From NCBI GenBank assembly GCA_015689775.1, contig WVSR01000001.1:1117501-1181500 (forward strand): a stretch of DNA of 64,000 bases, in the 5' to 3' direction. Below are positions 47,454 through 56,115 of the stretch, piece after piece. Within the stretch, counting starts at the first letter, position 1. Each line of letters starts with the position of its first letter. Source of the stretch: Rhodobacterales bacterium LSUCC0387 (GTDB lineage Bacteria > Pseudomonadota > Alphaproteobacteria > Rhodobacterales > Rhodobacteraceae). The translations under genes and the position numbers were made by a program. The notes beneath the pieces are model-generated. The model worked only from the letters and a program-made list of their open reading frames with translations. It made no database searches and had not been told where the DNA came from.

Positions 47454-48242
47454 ATGGCTGATTTGATGAAGGGGAAGCGCGGCCTGATCATGGGGGTCGC
47501 GAATGATCGCTCTATAGCATGGGGCATTGCCAAGGCGATGGCCGATGAGGGTGCAGAGCTTGCCTTTAGCTATCAGGGCGAAGCCTTTGGCAAGCGGGTC
47601 GAACCACTTGCTGCATCTGTTGGGTCGGACATTCTGATTGAAGTGGATGTGACTGATGATGCCTCGATGGAGGCTGCTTTCGCTACACTCAAAGAGAAAT
47701 GGGGCAAGCTCGATTTCGTGGTTCACGCCATCGCTTTTTCGGATAAGTCCGAATTGACGGGGCGGTTTTCTGATGCAAGCCGCGCGAATTTCTCAAATTC
47801 CTTGGAAATCTCCTGCTACTCGTTCATTGACGTCGCCCGCCGCGCATCCGAACTGATGCCTGAGGGTGGCACATTGTTGACGTTGACCTATCAAGGGTCG
47901 AACCGCGTTACGCCATTTTACAACGTGATGGGCGTGGCCAAAGCGGCGTTGGAAAGTGCTGTGCGGTATTTGGCCAATGACCTTGGACCGCAAAATATTC
48001 GCGTCAATGCCATTAGCCCGGGCCCAATGAAAACCTTGGCGGGGGCCGCAATTGGGGGCGCGCGGAAAACCTTTAAGACGACCGAGATGAACGCGCCCCT
48101 GCGCGCCAACGCCACGCTTGAGGCGGTTGGGGGAACGGCGGTCTACCTTGCCTCAGACTATGGGGCTTGCACCACGGGCGAGATTGTGCGCGTTGACGGC
48201 GGCTATCATGTTCTGGGAATGGCGCAGCCTGAGAATTTGTAG
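47454..48242 (+). CDS. fabI: Enoyl-ACP reductase (NADH)
   Basis: The 262-residue SDR enzyme has GLIMGVANDRSIAWGIAK (NADH site of FabI) and YQGSNRVTPFYNVMGVAKA, with the two Tyr and Lys of the Y-x6-K active site. It performs the last reduction in each fatty-acid elongation cycle. FabI is the target of triclosan and isoniazid-like inhibitors in other bacteria. It is the third gene of the operon, 6 bp after fabB, and is followed by a strong hairpin terminator. Confidence 0.95.
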   Translation: MADLMKGKRGLIMGVANDRSIAWGIAKAMADEGAELAFSYQGEAFGKRVEPLAASVGSDILIEVDVTDDASMEAAFATLKEKWGKLDFVVHAIAFSDKSELTGRFSDASRANFSNSLEISCYSFIDVARRASELMPEGGTLLTLTYQGSNRVTPFYNVMGVAKAALESAVRYLANDLGPQNIRVNAISPGPMKTLAGAAIGGARKTFKTTEMNAPLRANATLEAVGGTAVYLASDYGACTTGEIVRVDGGYHVLGMAQPENL

Positions 48243-48336
48243 TGAAGACTAAAATATAATCGGTTGGGGCGGATGTTTGTCTGTCCCTCCGTCGCTTTTG
48301 TCGCGTGTTACCACCTGGGAAAGGCGCGTCGATTAA

Positions 48337-48372
48337 AAAAACCGCCCCTGCATTCGGGGCGGTTTTCTTTTT
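48337..48372. terminator. Bidirectional rho-independent terminator after fabI
   Basis: An 11-bp stem, AAAACCGCCCC... paired with GGGGCGGTTTT, with loop TGCATTC, is flanked by an A-run on the left and TTTTCTTTTTC on the right. It ends fabI transcription on the plus strand and the FKBP gene on the minus strand, between their convergent stops. Confidence 0.92.
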
Positions 48373-48386
48373 CTAATCAGCCTAAG

Positions 48387-48815
48387 TTAGGCGATTTCGA
48401 CCAATTCCAGGGCAAAGGTCAAATCCTTGCCCGCAAGCGGGTGATTTGTATCTAGGGTGACTTCCTCATCGGTGACTGAGGTCACTGTGACAGGGATCGT
48501 CTGGCCGTCTGGGGTTTGGACCTGCAGGCCGCCACCCACTTCAAGGGGGATTTCAGCAGGGATTTGCGCGCGTGGCACAGCCTGAACCGCCTCGGGCCGG
48601 TGGTCACCATAGGCTTCGGCCGCGGCGATGGTTACAGATTTCTTTTCGCCTTGGCTCATGCCCGTAATGGCCGCGTCCAGACCTGCGATGATCTGACCTG
48701 ACCCAAGCGTGAAGCGCAGTGGGTCGCGCCGTTCGGAACTGTCAAATTGGATGCCATCGGCCAAGGTGCCTTTGTAATGAATGGCGACTGTATCGCCTGC
48801 TTTCACCTGCGTCAT
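48387..48815 (-). CDS. FKBP-type peptidyl-prolyl cis-trans isomerase
   Basis: From ATG 48815, with AAAGGA six bases upstream, the protein has 142 residues; a longer frame up to 49106 has no family similarity before MTQVKAGDTVAIHYKG. The motifs HYKGTLADG, FDSS and FTLGSGQIIAGLDAAITGM are SlyD/FKBP-type. SlyD-like proteins catalyse proline isomerisation and act as folding helpers in the cytoplasm. The His-rich metal-binding tail of E. coli SlyD is lacking. It diverges from the alpha/beta hydrolase gene. Confidence 0.92.
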   Translation of the reverse strand: MTQVKAGDTVAIHYKGTLADGIQFDSSERRDPLRFTLGSGQIIAGLDAAITGMSQGEKKSVTIAAAEAYGDHRPEAVQAVPRAQIPAEIPLEVGGGLQVQTPDGQTIPVTVTSVTDEEVTLDTNHPLAGKDLTFALELVEIA

Positions 48816-49003
48816 GGCTGTCCTTTCGGATATTTTGAGGAAATGAATGTCACAGGGCCGCGTCTTTGCAGGTGCCCGCATCAGGTTCTGCCGCAACTTA
48901 GGTGTTTCTACCCAAGATTGAAACCCCGTTGATGAATTTTGCGATTGTGCGCGCATGGGCGGCTGATACTCTGGCCAGACATATGCGCGCGAGGGGGTGT
49001 CTG

Positions 49004-49846
49004 ATGGACGAAACGGCCTATGTGACCGCCAAAGACGGGGTGCGCCTTGTCTATGATGACACGGGCGGGTCGGGTCCTGTTTTGCTATGTCTTGCGGGGC
49101 TGACACGTAATCGTGAAGATTTTGATTTTGTGTTGCGCGACTTTCGCGATCAGGCGCGCATCATACGCCTTGATTTTCGGGGGCGGGGCGGGTCGGATCA
49201 TGCGGATCCCGCCACCTATACCCCTCTGCAAGAGGCCGAAGATGTTGTGACCCTGCTGGATCATTTGGGACTTGCGCAAGCGGCTATATTGGGCACCTCG
49301 CGCGGGGGCATTGTGGCGATGATCATGGGGCTTACGGCGCACGCACGGCTCAGCGGTGTTTGCCTCAACGATATTGGCCCCGAAATTATGCCCGAAGGGC
49401 TGTCTGCGATTATGGGCTACATTGGCCGTAGGCCCAAGTTTCGCAGCTTGGTTGAGGCGGCGGCAGCCATGCCTGATCTGCACCCCAGTTTTCGCAACGT
49501 GCCATCTGAAACATGGGCCGCGCACGTGGCTCGGCTGTGGCGCGAGGATGACGCGGGAATGCATCTGCGCTATGATCCGCGCCTGCGCGAAGCGGTTGCG
49601 CCTGCCTTCGCCCCTGATGCCAAGCCCGTTGATCTTTGGCCCTGTTTCGATGCATTGGCAACGCTTCCGCTTGCGCTAATCCGTGGGGCAGGGTCAAATA
49701 TTCTATCGCGGGAAACAGCTGATAAAATGCGCGCACGCAGGCCTGATATGATTTGCGCTGAATTGCCTGATCGCGGTCATGTTCCGTTTCTCGATGAACC
49801 TGCATCAAAAGCGGTTATATCTCAATTTCTCAAGGAGATCGCATGA
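49004..49846 (+). CDS. Alpha/beta-fold hydrolase
   Basis: From the ATG at 49004 with GAGGGGG upstream, the protein has 280 residues; the frame extends back to 48902 without similarity. It contains the nucleophile elbow GTSRGG (G-x-S-x-G), an RGRGGSD turn, and the final DRGHVPFLDEP with the catalytic His. The substrate is unknown; it resembles general esterase/lactonase members. It is coupled to the following PLP-enzyme gene by a 4-bp overlap. Confidence 0.86.
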   Translation: MDETAYVTAKDGVRLVYDDTGGSGPVLLCLAGLTRNREDFDFVLRDFRDQARIIRLDFRGRGGSDHADPATYTPLQEAEDVVTLLDHLGLAQAAILGTSRGGIVAMIMGLTAHARLSGVCLNDIGPEIMPEGLSAIMGYIGRRPKFRSLVEAAAAMPDLHPSFRNVPSETWAAHVARLWREDDAGMHLRYDPRLREAVAPAFAPDAKPVDLWPCFDALATLPLALIRGAGSNILSRETADKMRARRPDMICAELPDRGHVPFLDEPASKAVISQFLKEIA

Positions 49847-50814
49847 GCGATATCGCGAAAATTTGTGCCGCAGCTGCCCGCGCTAAGGGCCATGTGCGTC
49901 AAACCCCGCTGTTATCCGCGCCCGCCCTAGATGACATCGCGGGACGTAGGGTTTTTGCCAAGGCCGAGGTTTTGCAATTGACGGGCAGTTTTAAATTTCG
50001 CGGGGCGTGGTCTGCCCTCTCGAATTTACCCCCTGCTGAGCGCGCCAAAGGCGTGCTTGCCTTCTCATCGGGCAATCATGCGCAAGGTGTGGCCTACGCC
50101 GCCGCGCTACATAGAGTGCAGGCTACCATCATCATGCCCGCCGATGCGCCACAGGCAAAGATCAACAATACCCGCTTTTATGGCGCCGAAGTGATCCTCT
50201 ATGACCGCAAAGGTGGGGAGGATCGCAATGCGATCGGCGCGCGCCTGCAAGAAGAGCGTGGCCTGCCTATGATCAAACCCTTTGACAATGTAGATGTGAT
50301 CGCAGGGCAGGGCACCTGCGGGCTTGAGATTGCGCAACAGGCGCGCGAAGCGGGTATTGAGCGGGCCGAGGTTCTGGCCTGTTGCGGCGGCGGCGGGCTG
50401 TCTGCGGGCATTGCCTTGGCGCTTGAGGCGGATGCGCCACAAATGCGCCTGCGTACAGTCGAGCCTGAAGGATTTGATGACACGGCCCGCAGTCTGGCTG
50501 TGGGCGAGATTTTCCGCAACACGGGGCCTGAAGCAGGGCTTTGTGATGCGATTGTCACCCCTGCGCCAGGGCAGTTGACCTTTCCCATCCTCAACCGCCT
50601 AGCAGGGGCGGGGATCGTGGTCAGTGATGACGAGGTGCGCGCCGCCATGCGCGCGGCTTATGCGCATTTGAAGCTGGTGGTTGAACCGGGTGGCGCGGTC
50701 GCCTTAGCCGCCGCGCTCTATCACGGGGCCGAGTTGGAGGGTGACACGGCAATCGTCACCTTGTCAGGGGGCAATGTTGATCCTGATCTCTTTGCCAATA
50801 TTTTACGCGGCTGA
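49843..50814 (+). CDS. PLP-dependent threonine/serine dehydratase-family enzyme
   Basis: The 323-residue protein has GSFKFRGAWSAL, with the PLP lysine, SSGNHAQGVAYAA and CGGGGLSAGIALA (phosphate-binding loop), the pattern of catabolic threonine ammonia-lyase and hydroxyaspartate dehydratase. It lacks the C-terminal ACT regulatory domain of biosynthetic IlvA. It would deaminate threonine or serine, or 3-hydroxyaspartate. Its end overlaps the convergent MFS gene by 12 bp. Confidence 0.88.
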   Translation: MSDIAKICAAAARAKGHVRQTPLLSAPALDDIAGRRVFAKAEVLQLTGSFKFRGAWSALSNLPPAERAKGVLAFSSGNHAQGVAYAAALHRVQATIIMPADAPQAKINNTRFYGAEVILYDRKGGEDRNAIGARLQEERGLPMIKPFDNVDVIAGQGTCGLEIAQQAREAGIERAEVLACCGGGGLSAGIALALEADAPQMRLRTVEPEGFDDTARSLAVGEIFRNTGPEAGLCDAIVTPAPGQLTFPILNRLAGAGIVVSDDEVRAAMRAAYAHLKLVVEPGGAVALAAALYHGAELEGDTAIVTLSGGNVDPDLFANILRG

Positions 50815-52014
50815 GGTCGTGATCCCGCGTCCCTTGCTTACGAAGATCAAGAGAGACGCCACCATCAACAGGCTCGACACCAAGAAGGCAGCGCCAGGCA
50901 GGTAAAGGTTAGCCCCTTCGCGGGTAAACCAGAAAAACGCTTGGGTCATCACAAGGGGAGAAATGACCATAGACAAGGCGGAGCAGGATGCAAGCACGCC
51001 TTGCAACGCCCCTTGTTGATCCGCCCCTGCCGCGCGCGACATCAGCGCCTGCATCGCAGGGGCAACCACTGCACCCACGGATGAAATCGGGATCAACACC
51101 CAAACCATCCATGCCTCAGGCGCAAACCCGTAGCCCCAAAGCGATAGAATATTCAGGATCAAGCCATATCGCACCGCGCGCGCCTCGCCTAAATAGGACA
51201 GGATCGGTCGGATCAATGCGCCCTGTGTAACGGCAATGGCCACACCATAAGCCGCCAATGAGGCCCCGATCAGGCCAGTATCCCATCCAAAGGCGGCTTG
51301 GGTGTAATAGGCCCAGATCGTGGGGTAGACGAAATTTGAAATTTGATAGGCAAACATCACGGCCAAAAGTGGGGCAAGATTTGGCAGCGCCCCAATTTCC
51401 ATGATGCCGCCCAAAGGGTTGGCCCGTGCCCATTTGAAGGGGCGGCGATTTTCGGCCCGCAGCGTTTCGGGTGCTACGAAAATCCCAAAGATCAGGTTTA
51501 ATCCAGCCAGAAGAGCAGCTGCATAAAACGGCGCGCGCGGATCAAGCCCGCCCAAAATACCGCCCAGAACGGGGCCCAAAATAAACCCCATCCCAAACCC
51601 TGCTGAGATCAGGCCAAAATTCTGCGCGCGTTTTTCAGCGGGGGAAATATCGGCCATGTAGGCAAGGGCGGTGGCGTGGGTTGCAGCGGCAATGCCTGCA
51701 ATAATCCGCCCCAAAAGCAGCAACCAAATCGAATTGGCTTGCGACATGATCAGATAATCCACCGTCATCACCAAAAGCGAGATCAGCAAAATGGGGCGGC
51801 GGCCAAATCGGTCGGACAGATTGCCAATGATGGGGGAAAAGATGAATTGCATCACCGCATAAGAGGTCGACAAGATGCCACCCCAAATCGCGGCATCAGA
51901 GAGGGTAATCCCCCGCACCTCCTCTATGAGGTCTGGCATGACAGGTAAGATCAGCCCGATACCCATGGCATCAAGCGTCACAGTGATCATGATAAAGGTT
52001 AGCGACAGGCGCAT
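50803..52014 (-). CDS. MFS exporter of the Tet(A) type
   Basis: A 403-residue, 12-helix major facilitator with GNLSDRFGRRPILL (motif A), LGRIIAGI (motif B-like) and LGPVLGGILGG (antiporter motif C), as in tetracycline/H+ antiporters. It probably exports a drug or other small molecule; substrate unknown. The ATG at 52014 has GAGGGG nine bases upstream; another ATG at 52020 is only 3 bases from it. That GAGGGG lies in a hairpin (see 52024-52039). Confidence 0.9.
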   Translation of the reverse strand: MRLSLTFIMITVTLDAMGIGLILPVMPDLIEEVRGITLSDAAIWGGILSTSYAVMQFIFSPIIGNLSDRFGRRPILLISLLVMTVDYLIMSQANSIWLLLLGRIIAGIAAATHATALAYMADISPAEKRAQNFGLISAGFGMGFILGPVLGGILGGLDPRAPFYAAALLAGLNLIFGIFVAPETLRAENRRPFKWARANPLGGIMEIGALPNLAPLLAVMFAYQISNFVYPTIWAYYTQAAFGWDTGLIGASLAAYGVAIAVTQGALIRPILSYLGEARAVRYGLILNILSLWGYGFAPEAWMVWVLIPISSVGAVVAPAMQALMSRAAGADQQGALQGVLASCSALSMVISPLVMTQAFFWFTREGANLYLPGAAFLVSSLLMVASLLIFVSKGRGITTSAA

Positions 52015-52023
52015 TGTCATAGA

Positions 52024-52039
52024 CCCCTCATGCGAGGGG
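52024..52039 (-). promoter_or_regulatory. Ribosome-binding-site hairpin before the Tet-type exporter
   Basis: On the minus strand the SD sequence GAGGGG (52029-52024) pairs perfectly with CCCCTC (52039-52034) over a 4-base loop. The stem would hide the ribosome site of the exporter gene. There is no T-tract, so it does not look like a terminator. Confidence 0.4.
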
Positions 52040-52056
52040 GAATGCGAGTTGTCAAG

Positions 52057-52872
52057 CTAGGTTGACAGATGGCCTGTGGCTGCAATGAAATCTGTGATCA
52101 AGGCAGCATAATCTTCGGGCGCCTCGATAGGGGGCAAATGTCCTGCATTGCGCATCAATTCAAACCGCGCGCCGTGGATCAGATCTGCCATTTCGCGCAT
52201 GAGATCGGGCGGGGTTGATCCATCTTCGGCCCCCGCAATGACAAGGGTCTGGAGGCGCAAAGCGGCGGTGGTGGTGTAAAAATCGCTGCCTGATATGGCT
52301 TCGGCCCCGGCGAGATAGCCTGTCAGGGAGATATTTTTCAGGTCTTCCTCAAAGGCTGTGTGCCTTCCCTCGGCGCGAAAGGCGCGGGTGAACCAACGCT
52401 CCATCAAGGCAGGGGCTGCGGCCCGCATGCCGCCCTTGGCGATTGTGGCAATACGGGACTGCCACATCTCGCGCGTGCCGATTTTGGTGGATGTGTTCGA
52501 GAGGATCAGCGCGCGGATGAGATCAAGCCGCTTTGCCGCCAATCCTTGCGCCACCATCCCCCCAAGAGACAGACCCAAGAACATCACCTCAGAAAGCCCC
52601 AATTCATCCAACAATGCCTCAGCATCCCGGATCAGCATCCCCATGGAATAGGGGCCGTCTGGAATATCACTTTGGCCATGGCCGCGCATATCATAGGCGA
52701 TGATCTGCAAACCTTCGGGCAAATGCGGGATCACCCCATCCCAAAGTCGCGTGCTGCATCCCAAACCGTGACATAGCACAAGTGCGGGGGCCTGATTGCT
52801 GCCCCATCGCTCAACATAATGGCGCACCCCGTTCAGGGTCAAATTGAAGGCGGTGTTATCTTTCGCGTTCAT
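52057..52872 (-). CDS. Alpha/beta hydrolase, 3-oxoadipate enol-lactonase (PcaD)-like
   Basis: From the ATG at 52872 the protein has 271 residues; another at 52878 is almost as good, and the frame to 52944 lies inside the upstream gene. It contains LVLCHGLGCSTRLWD, MRGHGQSD, LGLSLGGMVAQGLA (nucleophile Ser) and NAGHLPPIEAPEDY (catalytic His), as in PcaD, which opens 3-oxoadipate enol-lactone in the protocatechuate pathway. Other pca genes are absent here, so the substrate stays open. It overlaps the regulator gene upstream by about 17 bp. Confidence 0.82.
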   Translation of the reverse strand: MNAKDNTAFNLTLNGVRHYVERWGSNQAPALVLCHGLGCSTRLWDGVIPHLPEGLQIIAYDMRGHGQSDIPDGPYSMGMLIRDAEALLDELGLSEVMFLGLSLGGMVAQGLAAKRLDLIRALILSNTSTKIGTREMWQSRIATIAKGGMRAAAPALMERWFTRAFRAEGRHTAFEEDLKNISLTGYLAGAEAISGSDFYTTTAALRLQTLVIAGAEDGSTPPDLMREMADLIHGARFELMRNAGHLPPIEAPEDYAALITDFIAATGHLST

Positions 52873-53623
52873 GATCATAGCGCAATTTGGCGATTTGCTC
52901 ATTGGCTTCGGCCTTTTGCTGCCGATGCAAATCTTCCTCGACATAGGTCAGATGGTGGCGGATGGCGGCCCGCGCCGCCTTACCATCGCGGGCTTGAATC
53001 GCATCATTGATGGCGCGGTGATGGTCGAGTAACAAATCGCGCGTTGTGCGTTGCTTGAACATGACAGAGCGATTGTAAAACACGCCTTCGCGCAGCAGAT
53101 CAAACATAGAGCGCATCATATGAAGCATGATGACATTGTGACTGGCTTCGATGATCGCCATATGAAATTGTGCATCAAGATCGGCCTCATCCGCAGGATT
53201 GCGCTTGGAATGGGCAGCTTCCATTTTGCGAAATACGGTGTCGATCACTTTGAGGTCAGTGTCCGAGGCACATTGTGCGGCGCGTTCTGCTGCCAAAGCC
53301 TCTATATCTCGGCGGAAGGCCACGTAATCAAACACCGCTTCTGGGTGGCTCCCAAACAGACGGATCAGGGCAGGTGAGAAGGCAGACCCCAAGACATCGG
53401 CCACATAAATCCCCGCGCTTGCGCGGGTTGCCAGAAGGCCGCGATCCTGCAAATCGGCAATCGCCTCGCGCAGCGAGGGGCGCGAAACCCCAAGCCGTTC
53501 TGACAATTCCCGCTCAGATGGCAGTCGTTCACCAGGGCGCAATATGCCGCGCAAAATCAGCATTTCTATCTGGCGCTGCACAGAATGCGACAGTTTTTCG
53601 GCTTCGATCCGTTGAAATGGCAT
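52856..53623 (-). CDS. FadR/GntR-family transcriptional regulator (FCD domain)
   Basis: The 255-residue regulator has an N-terminal winged helix (LPSERELSERLGVSRPSLREA) and a C-terminal FCD ligand domain (residues about 95-225) with the metal-binding Asp/His positions DLDAQFH, EASHN and HHRAI. This subfamily commonly senses carboxylates such as pyruvate, lactate or glycolate. It overlaps and precedes the PcaD-like gene, so it likely controls that gene and itself. Confidence 0.9.
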   Translation of the reverse strand: MPFQRIEAEKLSHSVQRQIEMLILRGILRPGERLPSERELSERLGVSRPSLREAIADLQDRGLLATRASAGIYVADVLGSAFSPALIRLFGSHPEAVFDYVAFRRDIEALAAERAAQCASDTDLKVIDTVFRKMEAAHSKRNPADEADLDAQFHMAIIEASHNVIMLHMMRSMFDLLREGVFYNRSVMFKQRTTRDLLLDHHRAINDAIQARDGKAARAAIRHHLTYVEEDLHRQQKAEANEQIAKLRYDHERER

Positions 53624-53692
53624 CCGCGCCCCCTCCCTGATTGGTCAATTCATATGACCGGACAGGGCGCGGGGCAAGGAATTAGCGACTTA

Positions 53693-54364
53693 TCAGGTGC
53701 TGGGGCGAATAAAGATTTCCACGCGGCGGTTTTGTTGCCGTCCCTTAGGGGTCAGGTTCGAGGCGACAGGTTCGGTTTCCCCACGGCCAAAACTGCGCAC
53801 GCGCCATGGGGCAACTCCTTCTTCAAGAAGGACACCCGCAACCGCGCTCGCACGGCGCGAGGACAGATCCATATTATAGCCAGACGACCCCGTATTATCA
53901 GTATGACCGATAACATCGACAGTCGTGTCAGGATAGGTTTGAAGGTTCTGCGCCAAGGCCCGCAAATCTGATTGCAGCATGGCCCGAATGGCGGCGCTGT
54001 CAGTGTCGAACAAGATGCCCTCGGGCAGGGTGACAATCAATTCATCGCCTGTGTTCTGGATCATGATGTTTTCATTATCCATTTGCGTCCGCAGATCAGC
54101 CGCTTGGCGATCTAGCATTGACCCAATCCCCGCACCAATTGCAGCCCCCGCTGCTGCACCAATCACGGTATCGCGGCGGCTGTTTTCTCCGTCACGGGTC
54201 GCGCCAAGAAAGCCGCCCAGCATCGCGCCCACAATCGCCCCGTCACGGGTGCGGTTGGCATTTGGATCAGCGGCGGTGCTTTCGACACAGCCACTCAACA
54301 CAAGGGCAATCGCGCTCAATGCGCCCAGAGATTTCACGCGCAGGCCTGCAGTCTGTTGCGCCAT
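53693..54364 (-). CDS. OmpA-family lipoprotein
   Basis: From the ATG at 54364, with AAGAAGG upstream, the protein has 223 residues. It has a lipoprotein signal with lipobox LSGC (Cys26), a glycine-zipper segment (GAAAGAAIGAGIGSMLD) and a C-terminal OmpA peptidoglycan-binding domain with GHTDNTGSSGYN, LSSRRA and NRRVEIFI. It resembles YiaD-type proteins that tether the outer membrane to peptidoglycan. It is a single gene in its direction. Confidence 0.92.
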   Translation of the reverse strand: MAQQTAGLRVKSLGALSAIALVLSGCVESTAADPNANRTRDGAIVGAMLGGFLGATRDGENSRRDTVIGAAAGAAIGAGIGSMLDRQAADLRTQMDNENIMIQNTGDELIVTLPEGILFDTDSAAIRAMLQSDLRALAQNLQTYPDTTVDVIGHTDNTGSSGYNMDLSSRRASAVAGVLLEEGVAPWRVRSFGRGETEPVASNLTPKGRQQNRRVEIFIRPST

Positions 54365-54484
54365 GGAACACCTTCTTTCTTGGCTATTGCTCGTGCGCCC
54401 ATCATAGCTTTGCGCGGCAGGAAAAGAAAGCGGGCAAGCCTGCAATCGGCAAAGCCCCGCGCAGAGGTGAGGGGCGCGTGAGTA

Positions 54485-55333
54485 TTATCCTTGCGCCTCA
54501 AAGGCGGCGGTTTCCCATGCCAACATCGCGCGTTTGACGGGCAGGCCCCAATGATAGCCCCCCATCTCGCCTGATTTGCGCAAGGCCCGATGGCAGGGAA
54601 TAAGCAGCGAGATGGGATTTCGTCCCACTGCCGTGCCAACCGCCCTGACCGCCTTTGGCGCGCCGATCGCGCCTGCAATTTCGGAATAGGTGGTGACATG
54701 GCCTGCAGGCACGTTCATCAGCGCCTCCCAAACCTTGATCTGAAACGGGGCGCCGATCAGGTGCAAAGACGCCTCGCCCTTGGCGTTCAAGGCGGCATGG
54801 GCCCATGGGGCGATGGCCTCTTGGTCGTGCTGCAAGGCGGCTTTGGGCCAACGTCTTGCCATATCCGCCAAACAGGCCGCTTCCCCCATCTCGGCGGCAA
54901 AGCCAAGCCCGCAAATTCCGCGATCTGATCCAACGATCAAGGCGGGGCCAAAGGCGCTGTCAAACCATCCGTAGCACAGGGTCAGACCCGCGCCGCCTTT
55001 GGCATAGTTACCCGGGGCCATGGCCTCCCAACGTAGGAATAAGTCATAAAGCCTGCCCGTGCCAGAAAGCCCCGTCAGCACAGCTGTTTCAAGCGTGCTG
55101 TGGCGCGTGGTCAAAAGTGATTTCGCATGGCCAAGCGTCAGGAATTGCGCATAGCGTTTGGGCGAGATGCCTGCATAGCGCGAAAAGACCCGCTGCAAAT
55201 GCGCAGGGCTCAGGCCGATTTTAGCGGCCAGATGGTCAAGGTTACTGGCAACAGCAGGGTTTTCATCAATCAGGGCGATAGCGCGGGCAATGACGCCATA
55301 GTGATACTCGGTTTCACTGTCGGTGGTCTCCAT
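54485..55333 (-). CDS. AraC-type HTH / O6-methylguanine-DNA methyltransferase fusion
   Basis: The 282-residue protein has an N-terminal AraC HTH (SPAHLQRVFSRYAGISPKRY, residues ~30-60) and a C-terminal MGMT domain with PCHR near residue 248, whose Cys takes the alkyl group. The N-terminal zinc-Cys domain of Ada (phosphotriester repair) is missing. It therefore can repair O6-alkylguanine and perhaps bind DNA, but may not be an Ada-like methylation sensor. It diverges from nth, 30-odd bp away, with a short shared promoter region. Confidence 0.9.
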   Translation of the reverse strand: METTDSETEYHYGVIARAIALIDENPAVASNLDHLAAKIGLSPAHLQRVFSRYAGISPKRYAQFLTLGHAKSLLTTRHSTLETAVLTGLSGTGRLYDLFLRWEAMAPGNYAKGGAGLTLCYGWFDSAFGPALIVGSDRGICGLGFAAEMGEAACLADMARRWPKAALQHDQEAIAPWAHAALNAKGEASLHLIGAPFQIKVWEALMNVPAGHVTTYSEIAGAIGAPKAVRAVGTAVGRNPISLLIPCHRALRKSGEMGGYHWGLPVKRAMLAWETAAFEAQG

Positions 55334-55368
55334 CGTGCGCCTTCGTCCCTATTTGCTCTGTTGTGCTG

Positions 55369-56115
55369 ATGCTAAACTTACGCGAGGCTTTGCTGCCGCG
55401 CGACCCGAAACTTGCGCAAAAGCCCTTTAACAGGGCTTGCGCCCGCGCGCCCCAATCGCCACAAGAGGCCATGGCGCGCCAATTAGATTATAGCACCCTT
55501 GTCGAAATCTTTTCCCGCTTTGAGGCGGCTGAACCCGAACCCAAGGGCGAGCTGAACCATGTTAATGTCTACACGCTTTTGGTGGCTGTGGCCCTTTCTG
55601 CACAGGCCACCGATGCGGGCGTGAACCGAGCTACCGCGAAGCTCTTTCAGATTGCGGATACCCCGCAGAAAATGCTGGAACTGGGTGAAGCGGGGCTGAT
55701 TGAACATATCAAGACCATCGGGCTTTATCGCAACAAGGGCAAGAATGTGATCAAGATGGCGCAAATCTTGGTCGAAGAATATGGTGGTGTCGTGCCCGCG
55801 TCGCGCGCCGCGCTTCAGGCTTTGCCAGGTGTGGGGCGCAAAACGGCGAATGTGGTCTTGAATATGTGGTGGCATCAGCCCGCGCAGGCGGTGGACACGC
55901 ATATTTTCCGAGTGGGCAATCGAACGGGCATTGCCGTTGGCAAATCGGTCGATGCGGTCGAGCGCGCGATTGAGGATCATGTCCCCGCCCCATACCAACT
56001 GCATGCCCATCACTGGCTGATCTTGCATGGTCGCTATATCTGCGTGGCGCGCAAACCCAAATGCGGGGCCTGCCCCATCAAAGACTTGTGTCAATTCGAG
56101 GAAAAAACTCAATGA
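55369..56115 (+). CDS. nth: Endonuclease III
   Basis: The 248-residue protein from ATG 55369 (GTG at 55363 is the alternative) has the HhH motif LPGVGRKTANVVLNM with the catalytic Lys, VDTHIFRVGNRTG with the catalytic Asp, and a [4Fe-4S] C-x6-C-x2-C-x5-C loop near the end. It removes oxidised pyrimidines and nicks abasic sites. The first ~30 residues form an unusual extension. No clear SD is seen. It is coupled to the PfkB kinase by ATGA. Confidence 0.95.
   Translation: MLNLREALLPRDPKLAQKPFNRACARAPQSPQEAMARQLDYSTLVEIFSRFEAAEPEPKGELNHVNVYTLLVAVALSAQATDAGVNRATAKLFQIADTPQKMLELGEAGLIEHIKTIGLYRNKGKNVIKMAQILVEEYGGVVPASRAALQALPGVGRKTANVVLNMWWHQPAQAVDTHIFRVGNRTGIAVGKSVDAVERAIEDHVPAPYQLHAHHWLILHGRYICVARKPKCGACPIKDLCQFEEKTQ

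Noticed and set aside
48816-49106. N-terminal extension of the FKBP frame
   Set aside because: The FKBP fold begins at the ATG 48815 with a good RBS; the upstream part overlaps the divergent hydrolase gene and has no similarity.
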